16,264 nucleotides of DNA. It comes from JAZFYD01 sp036443405 (GTDB lineage Bacteria > Planctomycetota > PLA2). How positions within the stretch are numbered: the stretch's first letter is position 1; each line of letters opens with the position of its first letter. Under the pieces are notes generated by a model, which made no database searches, had not been told where the DNA came from, and saw only the letters and a list, made by a program, of their open reading frames with translations. Shown here piece after piece: positions 1-6,500 of the stretch. The stretch covers positions 1 to 16,264 of the forward strand of contig JAZFYD010000116.1 in the NCBI GenBank assembly GCA_036443405.1. Reading direction: 5' to 3'. A program made the translations under genes and the position numbers.

Positions 1-1066
1 CTCGCACCCGGACGTTCCATGTGCGGCAGAAAACCGAAAGCGTCCTCTGGTCGGTGGACGATTTCGGAAGGCCCGAACTCGGAAGACCCGGTTTGGGATT
101 CGGGAAACGAAGTGTCAGTGTCAGATCGGAACCCGGTTCGATCGTCAGCGGTCGGGTTCGAAGCGGGTGGGTGCTCTCCGGCGCGAGCGGGTAGTCGTGG
201 CCGTCGTGCCGCGCGAAAAACAGTGGCTCCCCGCCGGTGGCTGCCGGCACGACGATCGTGTCCGGCATCCTGTTCGTGAATCGGAGACGAATCACGTCGG
301 GCGCGACTCGCTCGGCCGTGATGTCCGGCGTCGTGAACCAGGCGCGGGGAGTCTCCTCGATCCGCGCACGCAGGGATTGGTTCTCACCGAAGATCCGGCT
401 CTCGCCGTCGCCGACGCTGGACTCGTCATCCCACGTCGTACACAAGACCTCGCCTTCGACGACACGGACCAGTGTGGCGCCTGCGACGGCTTCCACGGAA
501 AACTCCGTTCCGGTCGTCGTAACCCGCGCGGACGCGGTTTCGACCTCGAACCCGCGGCGGTCCTTCGCAACACTCAAAAAAAGACGGCCCGCCTGAAGAG
601 CGAGCCGTTGGGGACTCAGGATTCGGATCGTGCTGTCGCGATCCAGGGTAACGATGACGCCGTCGCCGATCGCAAACCGCGTAACGCCGTCCGCGACATA
701 GCCGCCGTTATTGTCGGCCACGAGGCTTCCGTGCGTAATTCGTTGCGGTCGCGGAGCCGACGTTTGGGAGGTGAGCAACGCGGCCACCAACAGCGCCGCC
801 GCGGCGGCGGCCGGCCAGTAGCGGTTCAGCCACGAGGGCCTCTCGGCGGTGCCCGTTTCGCGCATGCGTTCATGGATGGAGCGCAGGCAGTCCGCCGACG
901 GCGCCACGGCGGGGACGGCTTCGTAGAGATCGAGATGCGCGCGAATCTCCGCCGCCTCATTTGCGGCGTCGTCGTTCTCGGAAATCGTCTGCTCACGCGC
1001 TTCGGCTTCCGCTTCCGGGGACTCACCCAGAATGTGGGCCAGCAGTTCCTCGTGTTCGAGTTTCAT
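1..1066 (-). CDS. FecR-domain transmembrane anti-sigma factor (partial, 3' end outside window)
   Basis: This reading frame is open from ATG at 1066 to the left edge: 355 codons, no stop, so the C-terminus is missing. It probably binds and holds the ECF sigma factor encoded just before it. Residues 1-80 are acidic and helical and would be the cytoplasmic sigma-binding part; the HxxxCxxC zinc motif of ZAS anti-sigmas is absent. One membrane segment follows at about 83-99 (Ala/Leu-rich, preceded by NRYWP). A FecR domain fills about 112-210, with the family pattern G-x-V-TLDRDSTIRI, then LQAGRLFLSV, then VTTTGTEFSV and VVEGEV. About 240-355 is extracytoplasmic with no domain I recognise. ATG overlaps the sigma stop as ATGA and is preceded by GAGGGGG, which supports this start and translational coupling. 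The FecR call is firm; the anti-sigma role follows from family and position. Confidence 0.87.
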   Translation of the reverse strand, partial: MKLEHEELLAHILGESPEAEAEAREQTISENDDAANEAAEIRAHLDLYEAVPAVAPSADCLRSIHERMRETGTAERPSWLNRYWPAAAAAALLVAALLTSQTSAPRPQRITHGSLVADNNGGYVADGVTRFAIGDGVIVTLDRDSTIRILSPQRLALQAGRLFLSVAKDRRGFEVETASARVTTTGTEFSVEAVAGATLVRVVEGEVLCTTWDDESSVGDGESRIFGENQSLRARIEETPRAWFTTPDITAERVAPDVIRLRFTNRMPDTIVVPAATGGEPLFFARHDGHDYPLAPESTHPLRTRPLTIEPGSDLTLTLRFPNPKPGLPSSGLPKSSTDQRTLSVFCRTWNVRVR

Positions 1067-1713
1067 GCGTCCCCCTCGAGAAACGGACGGAGCGATCGCC
1101 GGAGGTTTTTCTCGGCGAGCGCCATCCGGCTCTTCACCGTCCCGACCGGGATGTCGAGGACGCGCGAGATCTCCGCGTAGGCCAGACCTTGGTGGCGCGC
1201 CAGCACGAACACGAGGCGCAGCTTCTCGCTCAACTCGCCGGTCGCGGCGCGGATCGCTTCTTCGACCTCGTGTGCGCGTGCGGCGTCGGTCGGTTGCGCC
1301 GACCGGCTCGAGTCCGCGACGTCGCCCCAACCGGCCGCGTGGTCGCCACCGGTGGCCTTGTTGAACGGCCGGCGCTTCAGCTTCTCGCGCTCGTTCAGCC
1401 AGTAGTTCTTGGCGATCTGAAACAGCCAGGTGGAGACCTTCCCGATGGGGCGGTAGGTCGCGCGCGCTCTCCAAACGCGAAAGAACGTCTCCTGGAGGTA
1501 GTCCTCGGACGCCGTTCTGTCGAAGCACATCTGGTAGAAGAAATTCATGAGCGGGCGGGAATACCGGGCGTACAGCTGGTCGAACGCGCCGAAGTCGCCG
1601 GCCTGTACGAGCGACATGAGCCGCTGGTCGTCGGCGTGACGATCCTCATCGTCCCCGGAGCCGCGATGGCGGCGCTGGGATTGATCGGGAAAGCTGTCGG
1701 GTCCACTGCTCAT
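1063..1713 (-). CDS. ECF-family RNA polymerase sigma factor
   Basis: A 216-residue group 4 (ECF) sigma factor that would direct RNA polymerase to a small set of envelope-response promoters. Region 2 is at about 30-105, with the helical run SEDYLQETFFRVWRA (core binding and -10 recognition) followed by STWLFQIAKNYWLNERE. A hydrophilic linker covers about 110-148. Region 4 is at about 150-212, ending in a helix-turn-helix with YAEISRVLDIPVGTVKSRM, the -35 reader. ATG at 1713 is chosen because GGGAG (1721-1725) lies 7 bases upstream; the frame extends further only to a TTG near 1836, which has no support. The gene overlaps the FecR gene by 4 bases. An acidic/Arg-rich leader of about 30 residues precedes region 2, which is longer than usual. 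No TonB receptor is visible, so the iron-uptake role of classical FecI/FecR should not be assumed. Confidence 0.95.
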   Translation of the reverse strand: MSSGPDSFPDQSQRRHRGSGDDEDRHADDQRLMSLVQAGDFGAFDQLYARYSRPLMNFFYQMCFDRTASEDYLQETFFRVWRARATYRPIGKVSTWLFQIAKNYWLNEREKLKRRPFNKATGGDHAAGWGDVADSSRSAQPTDAARAHEVEEAIRAATGELSEKLRLVFVLARHQGLAYAEISRVLDIPVGTVKSRMALAEKNLRRSLRPFLEGDA

Positions 1714-1720
1714 AAAACCG

Positions 1721-1725
1721 CTCCC
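1721..1725 (-). promoter_or_regulatory. Ribosome binding site of the ECF sigma gene
   Basis: GGGAG on the minus strand, 7 bases before ATG 1713. It decides between this start and the unsupported upstream TTG near 1836 in the same frame. Confidence 0.6.
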
Positions 1726-1751
1726 AAGCGGACCGGTTCGCTCGCCCGGGG

Positions 1752-1780
1752 AAGATAGTGTCTCAGACCGCCGCACGCAA
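1752..1780 (-). promoter_or_regulatory. Candidate sigma-70-type promoter of the ECF sigma gene
   Basis: Reading the minus strand, TTGCGT (1780-1775) and TATCTT (1757-1752) are separated by exactly 17 bases. Transcription would start near 1744, giving a leader of about 30 bases that contains the GGGAG ribosome site before ATG 1713. The geometry fits, but the boxes are imperfect and were found by eye, so this is tentative. Confidence 0.4.
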
Positions 1781-1809
1781 CTAACGCCTGCCAAAGGATT
1801 TAGGTTGCC
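1781..1809 (-). promoter_or_regulatory. Candidate ECF-type (autoregulatory) promoter upstream of the sigma gene
   Basis: On the minus strand GGCAACC (1809-1803) is followed after 16 bases by CGTTAG (1786-1781). ECF promoters typically have an AAC core at -35 and a CGT-like -10 with 16-17 bases between, and ECF genes often control themselves. The match is suggestive only; the sigma-70-like candidate directly downstream is an alternative or second start. Confidence 0.25.
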
Positions 1810-1855
1810 TGCGCCCAAGCGGCACGAACTTCCCAAACTGTTTTACGCACACAGA

Positions 1856-1871
1856 GGCCGCCAAGGCGGCC
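1856..1871. repeat. Perfect 7-bp-stem hairpin
   Basis: GGCCGCC-AA-GGCGGCC forms a 7-base-pair GC-only stem with a 2-base centre. It lies between the toroid and sigma genes. No T-tract follows on either strand, so it is not a standard intrinsic terminator, although it could still end or stabilise a transcript. Confidence 0.5.
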
Positions 1872-1915
1872 CTTTCCGGCGGAGTCCAAACGCCGACCCC
1901 GATCTCGGACGTCGC

Positions 1916-1939
1916 CCCAACGGCGTTAGGCGTTTGGCC
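1916..1939. repeat. Palindromic repeat, degenerate copy 1
   Basis: This copy starts CCCAACGGCGT like the others but its right half reads TAGGCGTTTGG, so the arms pair imperfectly. It is assigned to the CCAACGGC-GTCA-GCCGTTGG family from the left arm, the matching spacing and its position next to the intact copies. Confidence 0.5.
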
Positions 1940-2003
1940 AGGGCGGGGGATAGTCCCGCCTGAGTCAGGGCCTCTACGCCGCCATAGGACGCCCCGAAGT
2001 ATG

Positions 2004-2028
2004 GCTCCAACGGCGTCAGCCGTTGGGC
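2004..2028. repeat. Palindromic repeat, intact copy 2
   Basis: The core CCAACGGCGTCAGCCGTTGG (2007-2026) has perfect 8-base arms around GTCA and is flanked by GCT on the left and GC on the right. The copy at 2093-2118 has the same flanks, so the conserved unit is about 25 bases. Confidence 0.85.
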
Positions 2029-2044
2029 AGAAGAAAACAGGTTC

Positions 2045-2064
2045 GCTCCAACGGCGTCAGCCGT
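2045..2064. repeat. Palindromic repeat, 3'-truncated copy 3
   Basis: GCTCCAACGGCGTCAGCCGT matches the intact copies exactly, then diverges, so the right arm keeps only its first bases. The copy at 14658-14677 breaks at the same point, which suggests a recurrent boundary. Confidence 0.75.
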
Positions 2065-2092
2065 CCACCAAGCGACGGCGTCCGAGTCGGAA

Positions 2093-2118
2093 GCTCCAAC
2101 GGCGTCAGCCGTTGGGCC
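2093..2118. repeat. Palindromic repeat, intact copy 4
   Basis: The core (2096-2115) is identical to that of copy 2, with the same GCT and GGC flanks. It lies 48 bases beyond the stop of the toroid gene, immediately past the 14-base inverted repeat, so it would be transcribed in that gene's 3' end if transcription continues. Confidence 0.85.
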
Positions 2119-2128
2119 AAAGACATGA

Positions 2129-2188
2129 ACTATCTTCCGATTCCGTGGGTCTCGCCGCCGGGCTAGCGCTGAAAAATCGGAAGATAGT
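2129..2188. repeat. 14-bp perfect inverted repeat bracketing a stop codon
   Basis: ACTATCTTCCGATT (2129-2142) is the exact reverse complement of AATCGGAAGATAGT (2175-2188), with 32 bases between. The right arm lies inside the last codons of the toroid gene (the HYLPI stretch) and the left arm lies beyond its TAG stop at 2165-2163. The mRNA could fold a 14-base-pair stem with the stop codon in the loop. There is no T-tract, so termination, stabilisation or a duplication scar are all possible. Confidence 0.6.
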
Positions 2189-3347
2189 GACTGGGTACCT
2201 GCAGAATGATCGCCGCGACACTCGTCGCGAAGACATCGCCGACGAAGTGAGCCTGCCAGCGCATCCCGTCGCCCTGCTCCGTCTTGGTCGTGTGTCCCAA
2301 ATCCAGAAGGTCGTCGCGGACCTGCACGTACCAGTCGCGCCACGCTTCGCCACCGCGGGTGTACATCGCCTGGACGGCGTAGTAGTTCCCGTAGTAGTAG
2401 AAGTAGTGCTTCCGATAGTCCTGATGGATCTGGTGGTACGCGCGCTGCATGTAGCTCAAGCAGTGCGAAATGCTCGGCGCGTTGCGGATCGCCTTCTGGG
2501 CGCAGAACTGCCGCACCTGCCGGTCGCTGTAGAGCCCCGCCTGGTAGATCGTCGTGAGTCCGGCGGCCGTCAGCGCGAAGCTGTTGCGGTTGAACGGAAC
2601 GGCTTCGTCCTGATACAGAAACGCGCCCTTGTCCGTGCCGTGCGTGACGGCGGACTTCATCACGTACTTGAGCGCGCTCTCGATCGTGTTCTTTGGAACG
2701 CGAATGCCGATGTTGCGCGCTTCACGTAGCGCGACCACCTGGCAGACCGTGATCGACATGTCGCTGTCACGGGCACCCGGCGCGTAACGCCAGCCGCCGT
2801 GTTTGTTTTGCGATTTGTAGGTGAACTCGATGGCCCGGTCGAGGTGCTCGCGCAGATCGGCGCGACCGGTCATGCCGTACACCTCGGCGAGGAACAGCAC
2901 GCTGAACGCATGGCTGTACATCCGGGTGCCGTAGGCCTTGATGAAGCCGTCGGGCTGAACCTTGGACAGGATGAAATCAACGGCGTTTTCGACCACGTGG
3001 CCATAGGGGCCCTGACCGGGGAGGTGACCGCCGCTCAAGAAGGCCATGCCGGCCAGCGCCGTGACGCCCAGATGCGGCAGTCCGGTCGTGCCCTGATGCG
3101 CGCGCTGGGGTGTGTACCGGTAGTTATCATTGATCTTGAAACCAACCCAGGCGTTCCAGGAGCCGTCCTCGTTCTGTTTGGAAGCCAGCCAGCGCAGCGC
3201 GCCCGCGGCGGCCTTGCGCGCCTTCTGGGTGTGGAGCTTGGGGCGTCGGTTCTCGCCGGAAGGGACATCTTCCTGCGCGCCCGCAAAGGGGGCCAAGCTC
3301 AGCAGGACGCTGAGGCAGAACGCTGTCGATCGCAGTTGCATCTCCAT
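2163..3347 (-). CDS. Secreted prenyltransferase/squalene-oxidase-repeat (alpha/alpha-toroid) protein
   Basis: A 394-residue protein of the terpenoid-cyclase/prenyltransferase fold. Residues 1-24 form a signal peptide (Arg6, hydrophobic 7-20, AGA before Gln25). Toroid repeats follow: ALRWLASKQNEDGSW (50-64), AVDFILSKVQPDGF (122-135), AIEFTYKSQNKHGGWRY (172-188) and AVQAMYTRGGEAW (324-336). The protein ends ILQVPSHYLPIFQR. This motif set matches a family I know as abundant in planctomycetes and functionally uncharacterised. The position corresponding to the hopene-cyclase DxDD motif reads DSDMS (194-198), and the protein is exported, so a terpene-cyclising role is unlikely; a structural or binding role is more plausible. 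ATG 3347 gives a clean signal peptide; the frame runs upstream to 3452 but reads as leader. It follows the propeller gene by 135 bases and may share its transcript. Confidence 0.9.
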   Translation of the reverse strand: MEMQLRSTAFCLSVLLSLAPFAGAQEDVPSGENRRPKLHTQKARKAAAGALRWLASKQNEDGSWNAWVGFKINDNYRYTPQRAHQGTTGLPHLGVTALAGMAFLSGGHLPGQGPYGHVVENAVDFILSKVQPDGFIKAYGTRMYSHAFSVLFLAEVYGMTGRADLREHLDRAIEFTYKSQNKHGGWRYAPGARDSDMSITVCQVVALREARNIGIRVPKNTIESALKYVMKSAVTHGTDKGAFLYQDEAVPFNRNSFALTAAGLTTIYQAGLYSDRQVRQFCAQKAIRNAPSISHCLSYMQRAYHQIHQDYRKHYFYYYGNYYAVQAMYTRGGEAWRDWYVQVRDDLLDLGHTTKTEQGDGMRWQAHFVGDVFATSVAAIILQVPSHYLPIFQR

Positions 3348-3420
3348 ATGAAGTATACGCGTGAAAGACCCCGTTCGGGCGCTCACGCCGGTTTTGCTCC
3401 TCACACTGTTCTTCGGGTGA

Positions 3421-3436
3421 CAACCGCGCACGGTTG
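3421..3436. repeat. Short hairpin between propeller/TPR and toroid genes
   Basis: CAACCG-CGCA-CGGTTG has a perfect 6-base-pair stem and a 4-base loop. It lies 46 bases past the stop of the 1462-residue gene and 74 bases before the toroid start. No T-tract follows. It may be a processing or regulatory hairpin, or chance. Confidence 0.35.
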
Positions 3437-3439
3437 AGG

Positions 3440-3508
3440 CGACTTGGCCCACGCCCCGCTTTGGGCGTCCCTGAGGATGTCCCTATTTGGGGCCGTACGC
3501 CCAAGTCG
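3440..3508. terminator. Nested inverted repeats at the 3' end of the propeller/TPR gene
   Basis: The outer arms CGACTTGG (3440-3447) and CCAAGTCG (3501-3508) are perfect 8-base complements, the right one inside the last codons of the gene. Within them lies ACGCCC-CGCTTT-GGGCGT (3451-3468), a 6-base-pair hairpin 14 bases past the stop codon. The position suits a terminator or attenuator before the toroid gene, but there is no T-tract, so readthrough is equally possible. Confidence 0.25.
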
Positions 3509-6500
3509 TGCCCTTGCTCGTGACGAGCAAGAGTCCGTTCTGCACCTTGGCGGAGAACCACTGGCGCCGCACGCCGTGCAACGCGATCTCCTGGAGCATC
3601 CGGCCGGTCAACGGGTCGTACAACCGCACGCGGCCCCGTGGGGTTCCCGAGCGGGAGTCGAGCGAGATCGCGAGCACACCTTGAGATTCGACAGTGTCCG
3701 CGTGGTCGCTGTCGGAGTCACCGACGCGGATCGAGTAGCGACGTTTCAGGTCCGGCACTTCAAACGCCGCGAGATGCGCCGGTTGTCCTTCGCGGCCCTG
3801 AGTGAGCAACAGAAGCAGCGAGTCGTGTTCCGGGCTGTCGGCCAACCGTATCTGTCCCGCGAACGCGTTGGCGTGCGGGCGCAACTCCGCGCGCTGCACC
3901 GGACGGCCGTCGCGCAGATCGAGGACGACGGCGGAAAAAGCGTCGTCGACCACCACGACGTGGTCGCCGATGACGTGGAAGATGCGTTGGCCGACTCGCG
4001 GATTTTCGCGCCGGTGCTGGTACGTCCAAAGCACGGCGCGGTCGGGTTCCTTGGCCGGATCCACGAGCACGAACGCGGAGGACTGTACGAACTCGCGCCA
4101 CGGTCCCCTTCGGGAGGAACTCAAGGGCACGAGGACGCGGCCGTCCGGGAGGAGGCGAGGCGCCTGCTGGTTGTCCAACTCCGCGTTTTTGTCCGCGCGC
4201 AAGAGGATCGCCCGTTCGATGAGTCCGGTCGCGCTGTTGAGAACGATCATCTGCGCGGGGCTGTTCGAAAACAGGAGGATTCGGGTCCCGGTCGCGAGCG
4301 TGTTCTCCGATTCGATGAGACTGTCTGGCGCCGTGGGCAGGGGCGTCGCCCAGATGTCCTTCGCGTCGGCGGGATCGAGAGCGGAGAGGTTGTAGTCGCC
4401 CTGTCTCTTGCCACGCCGGGTCAGCAGGAACACCTGTCCCTCATGCTCGAGCAGCGCGAGCCCGTACACACCCTTGTCGAACCGTCGCTGGCGGAGCGCG
4501 CGCCCGTCGCGCGCGTCGAAGAGGAACACCTCCTTGCGCGTCACGGCGAAGATTCGATTGCCGGCCAGGACGATGCTGTCGAGCGGCGGGTAGTCGCCGA
4601 ACGAGATCGTGTAGATGATCTTGCCCGTGGCCGACTCGACGGCCAACAGCTGCCGGTTGGCGCGCAGTAGCACGGTGTTCTTGAGCGCGGCCGGGCGCAC
4701 GCCGGAGAGTCTCGGCGCCCAGACGTTGTCCAACGACGATAACGACTTGCGGAACGTCTCGACCAGCGGCGGTTCGAGATCGTGGCGCCGCGCGCTGAGC
4801 GCCAGCGTCGGATAGGGCTCGCGTTGCAGCCAGGACTCCGCGAGATCCCTGGCCGTCTTGCGCTCTTCGTCGCCATCTTCGATGAGCCGTTCCCCGTAGC
4901 GCTCCTTCAAGAGCCGGAATGTGCTGAACGCGGAACTGAAACTGCGCTGTGTGTGCAGCGCCCGCGCACGCAGGAAGAGCGCGTCGGGCACGAGCTGGCT
5001 GTCGCCGTGGCGCAGCAGAAACTGTTGCAACACCGTCACCGCTTCGGACGGTCTCGATCCGGCGAGGTGGCGCCGCGCGAGTTTCAAGATCGCATGGCTT
5101 GTCGCCGTGGCGTTCGGATAGAGCGCGATGCCCCGCGCAACCGCGACGAGGTCGCCGCTGCGGAACGCGCCCTCGAAAAGACGCCCGGCCTTTCTCTCGA
5201 ACGATGCGTAAACGGTGCGGCCCTTCTTGGCGAGAATGGACTGGACCTCGGTCGTCGCTCGGCGCGCGTCCTCGGTGCCCGGCTCGTCGCGCAGGATGAG
5301 ATGTAACTCATCCAGGGCGCGGCGCGGGGCGTCGAGTTCAAGGTGAATACGAGCGCGTTGCATTCGCGTCCAGCCGCGGATCGTGCCGCCCCGTTCGTCC
5401 TCGCGGCCCCCGAATCCGGATGCGATCGCCTCGAGGTTCTTGAGCCGCGCGGCTGCCTCGTCCCGCCGGTGGCGCATCGCCAGACGCTCGTCCATCCAAA
5501 ATCGCGCTGCCAACTCCTTGTCCGGATCCGGCGCGCCCTTGATGGCGACCTCGAAACTCTCCATCGCCCGCCGGATGCCGTCCGGATCGTCGAGTTCCAT
5601 CCGCACTCGCAGCATGTAGGCACGATGCAGTCCGGCAAGGGCACGGCGCGCCACCGCTTCGTTGTCGAGCGCACGCGCATGGCGTCGCGCACGGATGTAG
5701 AGTTCGATCGCCTTTTGCACCTTGCGCTGCGCGAGGTAGAGATCGGCGGCCGTGAGCAACGGCTGGGGCGATTGCGGCGCGGCGAGCACCATGCGGTGCA
5801 CGCGCTTGTTGACCTCCACGGCATCGAACCGTATCCCGATCAGTTCGCGCCCCGAAAGAACAAGCGCACCGCCGCCCCAGAGCATGTTGACGGGTTGACC
5901 CGAGTCCGCTTCCTCGCGATCGATCGACCGGGTCACCTTGCCGGTGCGCCTGTCGAAGCGGTAGAGGCACGTGTCCGTGGGGACCCACAGGCCGGGGCCC
6001 TCCTGTCCCTCGGAGCCTCGCGTCATCAGCCCGCTGCCGAGCGCCGTCTCGTCGTCTTCGAAGACGTTCTGGACCCACGCGACGTCCCCGGCCTTGTGGT
6101 CGTCCCCGTTTCTGAGCCACAGCGCGGCGACCATCTGTCCGCCGACGTACACGCGCTCGTCGTCGGCGCCAAACATGCGCCGCACCTTGAATCCAAGTCG
6201 CTTGGAGCGGTGGCGCAGCTTCCAGCGAACCGCTCCCGACTTGCGGTCGATCGCCATCAACTGCGTCGAGTCGGTGGGTGCGATCACGAGCAGGTCGCCG
6301 GCGATGACGGGCGGTCCGTTTTGGAACGTCGGCCAGCGCCGCGGCGCCTCGTACCAGAAGTACGTCGACGGAATCGGCTCGACGTCGTATGCGGTGGCCC
6401 AGATCGGAGTGCCGAGCAACGCGTCGATCGCGGCCACGATGCCGAGATTCGTGCCGTAATAGAGCACGCCGTCCTTTTCCGCGACGGGGGTCGGGACGCA

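Larger units (their letters stand above)
1714..2162. other. 449-base gene-free stretch with palindromic repeats and hairpins
   Basis: This stretch separates the toroid gene (stop at 2163) from the sigma gene (start 1713). Its sigma-proximal end (1714-1810) holds candidate promoters. From 1856 on it is a mosaic of small palindromes: GGCCGCC-AA-GGCGGCC (1856-1871), a GGCGGG/CCCGCC hairpin (1942-1960) and four copies of the CCAACGGC palindrome (1916-2115). Reading frames crossing it repeat peptides such as RLTPLE only because they translate the repeats, and none has family resemblance or a ribosome site. I see no gene here. Confidence 0.7.

Noticed and set aside
1318..1331. 14-base direct repeat GACGTCGCCCCAAC, also at 1908-1921.
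   Set aside because: One copy encodes ordinary sigma-factor residues and the flanks do not match, so chance in GC-rich sequence is the simplest explanation.
167..1758. Plus-strand frames of 337 and 265 codons (167-1180, 961-1758).
   Set aside because: They lie opposite the FecR and sigma genes, both supported by clear family motifs and coupled starts.
1750..1760. GGAAGATAGTG, also at 2180-2190, as a possible shared regulatory word.
   Set aside because: An 11-base match is expected by chance in a window of this size; one copy is coding and the other coincides with a promoter box.
2004..2118. Repeats at short intervals that might look like a CRISPR array.
   Set aside because: The gaps between units are unequal (16 and 28 bases), one unit is truncated, another copy is 12.5 kb away, and no cas gene is present.
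1843..2343. A 166-codon minus-strand frame across the repeat stretch.
   Set aside because: It overlaps the end of the toroid gene in another frame and its sequence is mostly translated palindromic repeats (RLTPLE, RLTPLG).
3352..3357. TATACT immediately before the toroid start, resembling the -10 box of the MoxR operon.
   Set aside because: Transcription would start on the start codon itself and no -35 box lies 16-18 bases upstream; a leaderless start is possible but unsupported.
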